Assembly (NCBI GenBank): GCA_964573255.1
Contig: CAZNJB010000015.1
Location: 10,216-74,215, forward strand
Length of the DNA: 64,000 nucleotides
Source of the DNA: CAYNUJ01 sp964573255
Lineage (GTDB): Bacteria > Bacteroidota > Ignavibacteria > Ignavibacteriales > Melioribacteraceae
Direction: 5' to 3'
This document shows, one piece after another, positions 27,467-36,452 of this stretch. Made by a program: the position numbers and the translations under genes. The notes under the pieces are model-generated. The model saw only the letters and a list, made by a program, of their open reading frames with translations, was not told the origin of the DNA and ran no database searches. Position 1 is the stretch's first letter, and every line of letters begins with the position of its first letter.

Positions 27467-27825
27467 TTATTTTGAATTGCAATGATACCTGCATTTTTAG
27501 CAGCTTTAATCGCCTCGTTGTTGACAATTCCAAGTTGAAGCCAAAATACTTTCGGCTTCACTGCTAATACATCCGGAATAATTTCAGTTACATTTTCTGG
27601 TTTTCTGAATACATTGACAATATCAACTTCAAACGGTATTTCGCGCAAATTAGGATAAACATCTATATCGCCGGCTTTTTTTATTGCCGGATTTACTCCA
27701 ACTACACGAAAACCATTTCGCAGTAAATATTCTGCAATGTCTCTACTGGGTCTATTGCGGTTATGGGATATTCCCACAACCGCAATAGTTTTATACTCTT
27801 TGAATAAAGAACAAAGTTCGTCCAT
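27424..27825 (-). CDS. CoA-binding (YccU-type) Rossmann protein
   Basis: A 133-residue single-domain protein of the CoA-binding family, with the glycine-rich turn VVGISHNRNRPSRDIAEYLL and the later VFRKPENVTEIIPD and VFWLQLG segments, all matching YccU-like proteins. The family binds coenzyme A and resembles the CoA domain of succinyl-CoA synthetase, but its physiological task is not established. The ATG at 27825, two bases after the gcvP stop, is chosen over a longer frame that would run back into gcvP. It probably shares the gcvP transcript. Confidence 0.85.
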   Translation of the reverse strand: MDELCSLFKEYKTIAVVGISHNRNRPSRDIAEYLLRNGFRVVGVNPAIKKAGDIDVYPNLREIPFEVDIVNVFRKPENVTEIIPDVLAVKPKVFWLQLGIVNNEAIKAAKNAGIIAIQNKCILVEHQHCISRS

Positions 27826-27827
27826 AA

Positions 27828-30689
27828 TTAATCCATATATTCTTCTACCGGTAAACAAGAACAGACCAAATTTCTGTCTCCGTATGCATTATCAACCCTA
27901 GCAACATACGACCAAAATTTGTTCTCTCTAACATATTCCAAAGGATAAACCGCCTTTTCACGGCTATAACAATGCTCCCATTTCTCTTGAATGATATCGG
28001 TAATAGTATGCGGAGCATTCTTTAACGGATTATCTACTTTATCGTAAACTCCGTTTACCACATCTTCTATTTCTTGTCTGATGGAAATCATAGCTTCAAC
28101 AAAACGGTCCAATTCTGCTTTAGATTCACTTTCAGTCGGTTCTACCATTAAAGTACCCGCAACGGGGAACGAAACGGTGGGTGCATGAAAACCGTAATCC
28201 ATCAACCTCTTAGCAACATCTTCGCACTCTATATTTGCTGTATGCTTGAATTCACGCAAATCGAAAATTAATTCGTGTGCGCAATAACCGGTTTTACCTG
28301 TATAAAGTACTTTATAATATGGCGCCAGCTTAACTCTTAGATAATTAGCATTTAGAATTGCCATTTCAGTGCATTTTTTAAGTCCGCTTCCCCCATTCAT
28401 TTTAATATATCCGTATGAAATCGGGAGAATGCTGGCACTTCCAAAAGGAGCAGCAGAAACAGGATTAATTCCGGTTTCATTCAATTTAACCAATGGGTGC
28501 GAAGGTAAAAACGGAACTAAATGCTCGGCAACGCCAATGGGACCAACTCCCGGTCCTCCTCCTCCGTGAGGAATGGCAAATGTTTTATGTAAATTCAAAT
28601 GGCAAACATCGGCGCCAATAGATGCCGGACTAGTTATTCCAACTTGGGCATTCATATTTGCTCCGTCCATATAAACCTGTCCGCCATTTTGATGAATTAT
28701 ATCGCATATTAGTCTTATTTCCGTCTCAAATACCCCGTGTGTTGAAGGGTATGTAACCATAAGCGCCGAAAGATTATCTTTATTTTCTTCGGCTTTCTTT
28801 TTCAAATCTTCTATATCAATATTTCCGTCTTCATCACAAGATACAATCACAACTTTATTTCCGGCCATAACTGCGCTTGCTGGATTTGTACCATGAGCTG
28901 AAGAAGGTATAATAACAATATTACGGTGTCCTTCTCCACGAGATTTATGATATTCCCTGATAACCATTAAACCGGTATACTCTCCTTGAGCGCCTGAATT
29001 TGGCTGGAAAGATATAGCGGCAAATCCTGTAATCTGCTTTAGCTCTTCTTCCAATTCACTCAAAATTTGATAATATCCTTCTGCTTGTTCTTTCGGTGCA
29101 AAAGGATGAATTTTACCAAATTCCGGCCATGAAATCGGAATCATTTCAGATGCTGCATTTAATTTCATAGTACAAGAACCGAGAGATATCATTGAATGCA
29201 TCAGCGAAAGATCTCGGTTCTCAAGTTTCTTGATATATCTCATCATTTCGGTTTCCGAATGATAAGAATTAAAGACAGGATGAGTTAAAAATGGACTCTG
29301 GCGTTTAAGTTCATCGGGAATCGTATCTCCGTTACTTATTTCCAGAATAGAACCGTTAACAGCATCGGCAAAAATCTGTGCTATTTCCAATATTTCTTTT
29401 TCGGTTGATTCTTCGTTAACGGATATTCCAATAAAATAATCATCAAAGTATCTGAAGTTATAATTCTTCTCTAACGCATATTTTTTAATCAGCTCTGATT
29501 GTTCTTTGGTAACCTTTATTTTAAGGGTATCAAAGAAATATCGGTTTACTTGTTCGTATCCGATATTAGTAATATATGAGTTTAATTTCGATGTCAATTC
29601 ATTTACAAATTCGGCAATCTTTTTAATTCCCGATTGTCCATGATATACAGCATACATGCCGGCCATAATGGCAAGTAAAACTTGGGAAGTACAAATATTA
29701 CTGGTTGCACGTTCTCTCTTAATGTGCTGTTCCCTTGTCTGAAGAGCCATTCTTAATGCTCTATTGCCATGTCTGTCTACTGAAATCCCTATAATCCTTC
29801 CCGGAATTGCTCTCTTAAATTCTTCTTTAGTTGCAAAATAAGCTGCATGAGGACCACCGAAACCGATAGGGATTCCAAATCTTTGTGTACTGCCAACTGC
29901 TACATCTGCACCTAACTCTCCCGGAGGAGTTAATAATGCCAAAGCTAAAATATCTGCGGCAATTATAACTTTTATACCTTTCTCTTTTGCAGAAGCAATC
30001 AATTTTCTGTAATCTCGTATTTCTCCGTTTGAATCAGGATATTGTAAAATCAAACCAAATACATCATCTGAGAAATCTTCTTCCGATATATTGCTGATCA
30101 CCAATTCAATATTTCTCGGTTCTGCTCTATTTTCGAGAACACCTAAAGTCTGCGGAAAAATATTCCGGTCAACTAAGAATTTACCGGCATTTCTCTTTGC
30201 ACCTTTTCTTGTTCCCCAAAACATTAACATTCCTTCGGCAGCTGCCGTAGCTTCATCCAGCAAAGATGCATTTGCCAGGGGAAGACCGGTTAAATCAGCT
30301 ATCATTGTTTGGAAATTCAACAATGCTTCTAATCTGCCTTGGGAAATCTCAGCCTGATAAGGAGTATATTGCGTGTACCAGCCCGGATTTTCAAGAATAT
30401 TTCTTAAAATAACGGAAGGGGTTTTTGTGGGATAGTATCCTAACCCAATGTAATTTTTAAACAATTTGTTTTTAGAAGCTATATTCCAGATATGCTCCAA
30501 AAACTCGGTTTCACTGAGAGCACCTTCAATCTTTAATTCCTCTTCTAATCTAATATCTGAGGGTACTGTTCTATCAATAAGTTCCTCTAATGAAGCAACC
30601 CCAATTTCATCCAACATCAACTTAACGTCATCTTCTCGCGGACCAATATGGCGCCACATAAACTTATCATAATGATTAATATGTTTCAT
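27828..30689 (-). CDS. gcvP: Glycine dehydrogenase, single-chain P-protein
   Basis: The PLP-dependent decarboxylase of the glycine cleavage system, which passes the aminomethyl group to the lipoyl arm of the H-protein. It is the long fused form (953 residues), with both halves on one chain. The cofactor lysine is in LNLHKTFAIPHGGGGPGVGP, and the N-terminal family motif RHIGPREDDVKLML is present. The ATG at 30689 has GGAGA just upstream; an eight-codon extension is less likely. The gcvT, gcvH and lpd genes are not in the window. Confidence 0.96.
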   Translation of the reverse strand: MKHINHYDKFMWRHIGPREDDVKLMLDEIGVASLEELIDRTVPSDIRLEEELKIEGALSETEFLEHIWNIASKNKLFKNYIGLGYYPTKTPSVILRNILENPGWYTQYTPYQAEISQGRLEALLNFQTMIADLTGLPLANASLLDEATAAAEGMLMFWGTRKGAKRNAGKFLVDRNIFPQTLGVLENRAEPRNIELVISNISEEDFSDDVFGLILQYPDSNGEIRDYRKLIASAKEKGIKVIIAADILALALLTPPGELGADVAVGSTQRFGIPIGFGGPHAAYFATKEEFKRAIPGRIIGISVDRHGNRALRMALQTREQHIKRERATSNICTSQVLLAIMAGMYAVYHGQSGIKKIAEFVNELTSKLNSYITNIGYEQVNRYFFDTLKIKVTKEQSELIKKYALEKNYNFRYFDDYFIGISVNEESTEKEILEIAQIFADAVNGSILEISNGDTIPDELKRQSPFLTHPVFNSYHSETEMMRYIKKLENRDLSLMHSMISLGSCTMKLNAASEMIPISWPEFGKIHPFAPKEQAEGYYQILSELEEELKQITGFAAISFQPNSGAQGEYTGLMVIREYHKSRGEGHRNIVIIPSSAHGTNPASAVMAGNKVVIVSCDEDGNIDIEDLKKKAEENKDNLSALMVTYPSTHGVFETEIRLICDIIHQNGGQVYMDGANMNAQVGITSPASIGADVCHLNLHKTFAIPHGGGGPGVGPIGVAEHLVPFLPSHPLVKLNETGINPVSAAPFGSASILPISYGYIKMNGGSGLKKCTEMAILNANYLRVKLAPYYKVLYTGKTGYCAHELIFDLREFKHTANIECEDVAKRLMDYGFHAPTVSFPVAGTLMVEPTESESKAELDRFVEAMISIRQEIEDVVNGVYDKVDNPLKNAPHTITDIIQEKWEHCYSREKAVYPLEYVRENKFWSYVARVDNAYGDRNLVCSCLPVEEYMD

Positions 30690-30780
30690 AAAGTCTCCGA
30701 ATAGTATACACAATTTGAAAAATATTCAATTGGTAAATATAAATAAAAGTTTATTCCTTGCTAAAGGATGTGGGGAAAGA

Positions 30781-31539
30781 TTATTGATTTTCTCTAAGAT
30801 AATTTAGGGCCATAAAAGCCGCCTTCTGTTCCGCAGCTTTCTTACTTTTGCCCATACCCTCTCCCATTTCTTTATCGCCGATAAAAACTTTTGCTACAAA
30901 GGTTTTATTATGCTCAGGTCCTTCCGCATCGGCAATTTTATAAACTGGTGGAGTGATTTTAAGGGAATGAGTTAATTCCAGTAGCTGTCCTTTATAATTC
31001 TTATCGACAATAAGTTCACCCGATTTGTAATTTGGTTCGATCAGAGTTCTGAGGAGAAATTTCTCTGCGGTTTTTAACCCCTTATCAAGATAAATTGCGC
31101 CTGTGATGGCTTCGTAGGAATCGGAAACAATTGTTTTCAAACCTTCCAGATTATCGCCTAAAAAATTTCTTTTGAAATAAACTAAATCTTCCAAACCGAT
31201 TCTCTTAGCAGCATCAGCAAGCGCTTGTTTATCTACTAGATGCGATCTAGTTTTTGTCAAAAAACCTTCGCCTTTATTAGGATATGTTTTGAAGAGAAAC
31301 TCCCCTACTACTAAATCCAGAACAGCATCACCGAGATACTCCAGTCTCTCATTCGACTTATTCAACTCTTCTTCCACATCCGTATAAGAACGGTGTGTAA
31401 GAGCCTTTAAATAGTAATCCGGCTTATCAATTCTATAGCCCAATATCTTCTCTAATGAAGATATTGTTTCAGAAAATTTTTGATATTTCGATGATTGACT
31501 AAACTTCCGGATTTTCTGAAGGAAGTTTCTGATTAACAT
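30781..31539 (-). CDS. rnc: Ribonuclease III
   Basis: A 252-residue double-stranded RNA endonuclease for rRNA processing and mRNA turnover. The catalytic domain has the signature NERLEYLGDAVLDLVVGE and the second acidic site DSYEAITGAIYLD. A C-terminal dsRBD at about 180-248 ends with GKSKKAAEQKAAFMALNYL. It follows fabF by 10 bases, closing the fatty-acid operon; acpP-fabF-rnc is a frequent arrangement. Confidence 0.96.
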   Translation of the reverse strand: MLIRNFLQKIRKFSQSSKYQKFSETISSLEKILGYRIDKPDYYLKALTHRSYTDVEEELNKSNERLEYLGDAVLDLVVGEFLFKTYPNKGEGFLTKTRSHLVDKQALADAAKRIGLEDLVYFKRNFLGDNLEGLKTIVSDSYEAITGAIYLDKGLKTAEKFLLRTLIEPNYKSGELIVDKNYKGQLLELTHSLKITPPVYKIADAEGPEHNKTFVAKVFIGDKEMGEGMGKSKKAAEQKAAFMALNYLRENQ

Positions 31540-31549
31540 CTACTATTAA

Positions 31550-32788
31550 CTATATTTTTTTAAATAATAATGAAGCATTATGCCCGCCAAACCCAAAAGT
31601 ATTGGAAAGTGCATAATTAACTTCTTTTTCTAATGGCGTTTTGGGACAATAATTCAAATCACATTCAGGTGAAGGTTCATCCAAATTGATTGTTGGCGGT
31701 ATTACAGAATTTGCAATCGCCAATATTGAAGCAACAGCTTCCACTGCACCTGCTGCACCCAATAAGTGTCCAGTCATAGATTTAGTTGAACTTACGACTA
31801 AATCATATGCATGATCTCCGAAAACTGTCTTAATAGCTTCGGTTTCGTTTTTATCGTTTAACGGTGTCGAAGTACCGTGAGCGTTTATATAATCAACTTC
31901 TTCAGGATTAATTCCGGCATCGCGAATTGCTTCTCTCATACTTCTAACAGCACCTTCTCCTCCCGGTGCAGGAGCTGTGATATGGAATGCATCCCCAGTT
32001 AATCCAACACCAACAACTTCAGCATAAATTTTTGCACCGCGCTTTTTAGCGCTTTCATATTCTTCGAGAATTAATGTTCCACTTCCCTCACCCATTACAA
32101 AACCGTTTCTATCCTTGTCGAAAGGTCTGGAAGCTTCTAAATATCTATCATTCCATGTGGATAGTGCCCTTGCTGAATTAAAACCGGAAATTGACATTGG
32201 TGTAATTGATGCTTCTGAACCACCTGTAAGCATATAATCCGCACTACCGCGCTGAATTAAAATGAATGCATCGGCAATAGCGTGAGAAGAAGTTGCACAA
32301 GCCGAAGTTGTGGCATAATTTGGCCCCTTTAGTCCGTATTTAATGGATATTTGTCCAGCAGCAATATCAGAAATCATCATTGGGACGAAGAAAGGACTAA
32401 CCTTGCGGGCACCGCCATTAACAAATGCCGTATGCTGTTTTTCGAAAGTGCCCATTCCGCCGATTCCACTTCCATAAACAACGCCGAATCTCTCTCTATC
32501 AATTTTATCCAGTTCAATTCCGGAATCTTTGATAGCCTCTTGAGCAGTAACCATTGCATAATGAGTAAAAGGGTCCATCCTTTTGGCTTCTTTAATTTCA
32601 AGATATTCAGATAAATCAAAATTTTTAATTTCGCAAGCAAATTTGGTGGTAAAATCAGAAGCGTCAAATTTAGTTATTAAATTTGCACCACTTTTACCTT
32701 CCATCATACTGTTCCAAAACTCTTCGGTATTATTTCCAATTGGAGTTAAAACTCCAATACCAGTTATAACTACTCGCCTTTTACTCAT
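31550..32788 (-). CDS. fabF: 3-oxoacyl-[acyl-carrier-protein] synthase II
   Basis: Elongating condensing enzyme of type II fatty-acid synthesis. The 412-residue thiolase-fold protein carries the catalytic triad: Cys in TTSACATSSHAIADAF, His in NAHGTSTPLND and His in MTGHLLGAAGAVEA. Length and the FGFGGHNASLLF C-terminus are typical. It is separated from acpP by 121 bases containing a strong hairpin, which may lower its expression relative to the abundant carrier protein. Confidence 0.96.
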   Translation of the reverse strand: MSKRRVVITGIGVLTPIGNNTEEFWNSMMEGKSGANLITKFDASDFTTKFACEIKNFDLSEYLEIKEAKRMDPFTHYAMVTAQEAIKDSGIELDKIDRERFGVVYGSGIGGMGTFEKQHTAFVNGGARKVSPFFVPMMISDIAAGQISIKYGLKGPNYATTSACATSSHAIADAFILIQRGSADYMLTGGSEASITPMSISGFNSARALSTWNDRYLEASRPFDKDRNGFVMGEGSGTLILEEYESAKKRGAKIYAEVVGVGLTGDAFHITAPAPGGEGAVRSMREAIRDAGINPEEVDYINAHGTSTPLNDKNETEAIKTVFGDHAYDLVVSSTKSMTGHLLGAAGAVEAVASILAIANSVIPPTINLDEPSPECDLNYCPKTPLEKEVNYALSNTFGFGGHNASLLFKKI

Positions 32789-32831
32789 ATTATCCTCTTA
32801 ATATTTTCACAAACTATCGCTTTAGGTTAAA

Positions 32832-32889
32832 GGGCTGTCCGGTATTATTTATTCCATTCAAAAAAAGAAAACATAATACGGAACAGCCC
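32832..32889 (-). terminator. Hairpin between acpP and fabF (partial terminator or mRNA stabiliser)
   Basis: GGGCTGT...GTATTAT at 32832-32848 pairs with ATAATAC...ACAGCCC at 32873-32889, giving two seven-pair stems around a short mismatched centre and a loop of about 24 bases. In the minus-strand RNA it starts 20 bases after the acpP stop and is followed by only a short U run (CCCUUUAACC). It could therefore be a leaky terminator or a 3'-end stabiliser that lets acpP be made in excess over fabF. Confidence 0.55.
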
Positions 32890-32909
32890 GAAATAAACGT
32901 ATATCGGAA

Positions 32910-33146
32910 TTAGTTGTTGACTTTTTCTTTCAAATAGCTAATTGCATCACCAACGGTTGCAATTTTTTCAGCATCTTCATCAGGAATTGAAATATTGAAT
33001 TCAGATTCGAATCCCATTACCAATTCAACTATATCAAGTGAATCAGCTCCTAAATCATTTGTAAAAGAAGCTTCTGGAGTAATTTGAGATTCTTCAACTC
33101 CGAGTTTATCGATAATTATTTCTTTTACTTTTGCCTCGAGATCCAT
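32910..33146 (-). CDS. acpP: Acyl carrier protein
   Basis: A 78-residue acidic helical protein that carries acyl chains on a phosphopantetheine arm. The attachment serine is in NDLGADSLDIVEL, the exact family signature. It lies between fabG and fabF, 46 bases after fabG, with a GGAG-type ribosome-binding site. It should be among the most abundant products of the operon. Confidence 0.97.
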   Translation of the reverse strand: MDLEAKVKEIIIDKLGVEESQITPEASFTNDLGADSLDIVELVMGFESEFNISIPDEDAEKIATVGDAISYLKEKVNN

Positions 33147-33192
33147 TTGTTTCTCCTATTTTAATTAGTGAAAAAATGTTATTTATGAAATT

Positions 33193-33933
33193 TTACATTA
33201 CCATTCCGCCGTCGACGGTGATAACTTGTCCTGTAATATAACTTGCTTCATCGGAAGCTAAAAATTTAACGACATTTGCTATATCTTCTCCTTTACCTAT
33301 TCTTTTTAAAGGAATATTTTCCAGCAAAGCACTTCTTTGTTCTTCGTTTAATGCCTCAGTCATATCAGTTTCTATAAATCCCGGAGCAATAACATTTGCC
33401 CTGATATTTCTTGATGCAAATTCCTTTGCAGTCGATTTTGTAAATCCAATTATTCCCGCTTTTGAGGCTGCGTAATTAGCTTGACCAGCATTGCCAGTTA
33501 AGCCAACAACGGAAGATATATTTATGATACTTCCGCTTCTTTGTTTTAACATTGTTCTGATTGCTGCTTTAGTAAAATTGAAAACACTCTTTAAATTTGC
33601 AGCTAAAACTTGATCAAAATCCTGTTCGGTCATTCTAAGTAATAAATTATCCCTTGTTATACCGGCATTATTTACAAGAATATCCAACCCACCCAAGAGT
33701 CCAATTGCCTCGTTGACAACTTCATTTGCTTGGGCAAAATCTGAAACATCAGCATGTAAAGCGTAAACATTTACATTATCGCCGGATAATTTTTCTGCCA
33801 ATTGTTTGGCTGCAGCTTCTGAACTGCGGTAAATAAATACGACGTCAGCAAATCCGTCCTGAACAAATTTTTCAACAATCGATTTTCCAATTCCGCGTGA
33901 ACCGCCGGTAATTAAAGCTTTTTTCTTATTCAA
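33193..33933 (-). CDS. fabG: 3-oxoacyl-[acyl-carrier-protein] reductase
   Basis: NADPH-dependent ketoreductase of fatty-acid synthesis, 246 residues from the TTG at 33933. It shows the SDR cofactor motif GGSRGIGKSI, NNAGIT, catalytic serine in NISSVVGLTGNAGQ, YAASKAG with catalytic Tyr and Lys, and APGFIETDMT. The frame stays open 14 codons upstream to 33975, but the TTG has GGAGAA five bases before it and restores the normal length, so it is preferred. This start lies eight bases inside the end of the DUF3109 gene. Confidence 0.95.
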   Translation of the reverse strand: MNKKKALITGGSRGIGKSIVEKFVQDGFADVVFIYRSSEAAAKQLAEKLSGDNVNVYALHADVSDFAQANEVVNEAIGLLGGLDILVNNAGITRDNLLLRMTEQDFDQVLAANLKSVFNFTKAAIRTMLKQRSGSIINISSVVGLTGNAGQANYAASKAGIIGFTKSTAKEFASRNIRANVIAPGFIETDMTEALNEEQRSALLENIPLKRIGKGEDIANVVKFLASDEASYITGQVITVDGGMVM

Positions 33934-34525
33934 CTTTTTCTCCAATTGACGATAAATATTCCTTCCTATATTCAACTAATTCTTCGAAACCATCTTCTCC
34001 AAGAAGAAATTTTAATTCTTCGCGACAAGTTTCAAACAAAGTTGAAGATTGATTTTCCGCTTTATTGCAATAATGCATTCTAGCTAAATGCTCGTCATCG
34101 AGCGTAATTGTATCTTCATAAATAACTAAAGGAAATAATATACAATAAAGTGGTTTATATTTCCACTTATCTTCACCTTTATTCATAGCCAGTTTTTGTA
34201 AAGAGCAAAACCCTTGTTTGTCGAGGAATACACATTTTCCGTTATATAATTCAGTCCCAACGGCTATCCCCGACTCAAAATCCTCATCCTCCTCAGGCGG
34301 CTCAAACCACTTATTTACATCTTTGGTTTGAGAGTCATCCATTATTTCAATTATCTCATCTTTGAGCTCAATAATCTTATCATATTCGTATTTATCGGTA
34401 TAAACTCCGTAATAACAACATTCTCCCGAACAAACACAAACATCACAAGAACGAACAAATTTATGTGTAAAAATTATTGGATCAATCCAATAATCGCCAA
34501 TAACTTTCGTTACATTATCCGACAT
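33926..34525 (-). CDS. DUF3109 cysteine-cluster protein
   Basis: A 199-residue protein of the YkgJ-like/DUF3109 group. Conserved cysteines occur in RSCDVCVCSGECCYYGVY, FCSLQ, YCILFPL and MHYCNK, eight or more, which suggests a bound metal or iron-sulfur cluster; the family function is not established. Its ATG overlaps the fabD stop by one base and its end overlaps fabG, so it is firmly inside the fatty-acid operon between fabD and fabG. A link to lipid synthesis is inferred from position only. Confidence 0.82.
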   Translation of the reverse strand: MSDNVTKVIGDYWIDPIIFTHKFVRSCDVCVCSGECCYYGVYTDKYEYDKIIELKDEIIEIMDDSQTKDVNKWFEPPEEDEDFESGIAVGTELYNGKCVFLDKQGFCSLQKLAMNKGEDKWKYKPLYCILFPLVIYEDTITLDDEHLARMHYCNKAENQSSTLFETCREELKFLLGEDGFEELVEYRKEYLSSIGEKVE

Positions 34526-35439
34526 TAAAGAAACCTTTCTAAATCGGAATATTTATCAATTCCCCAAAATTTAACTCCCGGGGCAATTCTTTTTACCAAT
34601 CCCTGCAACACTTTACCCGGACCTATTTCTACAAACTCATCGAAACCATCAGCAACCATATTATTGATGGTATCTTCCCAAAGAACCGGTGCGGTTAATT
34701 GCCTTAACAATAAATCTTTAATTTCATTTGGATCTTTTACAGGTTTTGCAGTTACGTTAGCATAAACCGGGATTTTAGCTTCGAAAAAAGGAGTCTCATC
34801 CAATTTAAGTTTTAATTTTTCAACAGCGGATTCCATTAAAGGTGAATGGAAAGCACCGCTCACTACTAATTCCTTTACTAATTTAGCTCCCTTTTCTTTC
34901 GCTAATTTCATCGCTTCTTGTACGCCATCAACTGAGCCAGAAATTACAATTTGACCGGGAGAATTAAAATTAGCGCATTGAACAATGCCGGCATTTGATG
35001 CTTGAGAACATACTTCCTCAAGTAGAGTTCTTTCCATACCGATAACTGCCGCCATCGTTCCGGGCGAATCAATACCTGCCTGCAACATCGCTTGTCCGCG
35101 TAACCTGACAAGTTTAACCGCATCATAATATTGAATAGCACCGGAATACACCAGAGCAGAATACTCGCCCAATGAATGTCCGGCTACGCCATCTGCTTCA
35201 AAAGTTCTCAACAAACTGGCAATAATAACACTATGAACAAAAATTGCTGGTTGAGTAATATCTGTTTGCTTTAAATCTTCCACCGGACCATTAAACATTA
35301 TGTGAGATAACGGAGCACCGGTAGCTTCCTCTGCAGTTAAAAGCATTTCACGAGCTTCAACGGAATTATCAAAAATATCTTTAGCCATTCCCACATATTG
35401 TGAACCTTGACCGGGAAAAAGAAATGCTATTTTACCCAT
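34525..35439 (-). CDS. fabD: Malonyl-CoA:ACP transacylase
   Basis: Moves malonyl groups from CoA to acyl carrier protein. From the ATG at 35439 the protein has 304 residues, with the oxyanion motif FLFPGQGSQYVGM, the active-site serine in GHSLGEYSAL, and the catalytic His in GAFHSPLM. A TTG three codons upstream is possible but crowds the ribosome-binding GGAG. It follows fabH by one base. No anomalies. Confidence 0.95.
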   Translation of the reverse strand: MGKIAFLFPGQGSQYVGMAKDIFDNSVEAREMLLTAEEATGAPLSHIMFNGPVEDLKQTDITQPAIFVHSVIIASLLRTFEADGVAGHSLGEYSALVYSGAIQYYDAVKLVRLRGQAMLQAGIDSPGTMAAVIGMERTLLEEVCSQASNAGIVQCANFNSPGQIVISGSVDGVQEAMKLAKEKGAKLVKELVVSGAFHSPLMESAVEKLKLKLDETPFFEAKIPVYANVTAKPVKDPNEIKDLLLRQLTAPVLWEDTINNMVADGFDEFVEIGPGKVLQGLVKRIAPGVKFWGIDKYSDLERFL

Positions 35440-35440
35440 A

Positions 35441-36451
35441 TCAATCAATACTCCATACTAAATATGCAGCACCCCAAGTATATCCGGCACCAAAAGCGGC
35501 CAGGATTAATTTATCTCCCTTTTTAATTTTTCCATCTCTGGAATATTCAGCTAAACAGAGTGGAATAGTTGCGGCAGTAGTATTTCCGTATTTATCAATA
35601 TTTATCATCACCTTATCACTGCTTATGCCCATTCTGTTGGCAGTAGCATCGATAATTCTTAAATTCGCTTGATGAGGTACAAGATAAGCTACATCATCAC
35701 CGGTTAAATTATTCTTCTCCATTATTTCGGCAGAAACATCTGCCATTCCTTTAACCGCAACTTTAAAGACAGCCCTTCCATCCTGATAAATATAATGCAT
35801 TTTTTTATCGATTGTCTCGTGAGAAGCCGGATTAAGGCTTCCTCCTCCAAGCATATGAAGTGAATCCGCTCCTGAACCGTCAATGTGGAGGATTGAATCT
35901 ATCCAGCCTTCGTTCATATCATTGGTCGGTTCCAAAAGCACTGCACCGGCTGCATCTCCGAACAAAATACAAGTATTTCTGTCGGTATAATCCACTATCG
36001 AACTCATTTTATCGGCGCCTACAACAGCCACCTTTTTATAACGACCGCTTTCAATCAAGCTTACACCGGTTTGCATAGCAAATAAAAATCCAGAGCAAGC
36101 GGCTGAAAGGTCAAATCCCCAAGCATTAGTAGCTCCAATATTTCTCTGGACCAATGCAGCAGTAGCAGGAAAGAACATATCGGGTGTTACAGTAGCGACA
36201 ATTATTACATCTAACTCTTCGGCATCAGTATTTGTACTTTTTAATAAATCTTTCAATGCCTCTGTCGCTAAATCACTGGTAGCGCCTTTTTCAAGAACCC
36301 GTCTCTCACGAATTCCTGTTCTAGTTCTAATCCATTCGTCGTTTGTATCTACTATACTTTCAAAATATTTATTATCTAGGATTTTTTCCGGAACGTACAT
36401 CCCAACGCCGGTTACCTTAGCGTTAATCTTTTCGTGAACCCTGTTACTCAT
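35441..36451 (-). CDS. fabH: 3-oxoacyl-[acyl-carrier-protein] synthase III
   Basis: Starts fatty-acid synthesis by condensing an acyl-CoA primer with malonyl-ACP. The 336-residue protein shows the Cys site in DLSAACSGFLFAMQTG, His in VPHQANLRIIDA and Asn in KYGNTTAATIPL. It lies one base after plsX, in the conserved plsX-fabH-fabD order. Whether it prefers acetyl- or branched-chain primers cannot be told from the sequence by eye. Confidence 0.96.
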   Translation of the reverse strand: MSNRVHEKINAKVTGVGMYVPEKILDNKYFESIVDTNDEWIRTRTGIRERRVLEKGATSDLATEALKDLLKSTNTDAEELDVIIVATVTPDMFFPATAALVQRNIGATNAWGFDLSAACSGFLFAMQTGVSLIESGRYKKVAVVGADKMSSIVDYTDRNTCILFGDAAGAVLLEPTNDMNEGWIDSILHIDGSGADSLHMLGGGSLNPASHETIDKKMHYIYQDGRAVFKVAVKGMADVSAEIMEKNNLTGDDVAYLVPHQANLRIIDATANRMGISSDKVMINIDKYGNTTAATIPLCLAEYSRDGKIKKGDKLILAAFGAGYTWGAAYLVWSID

Positions 36452-36452
36452 A

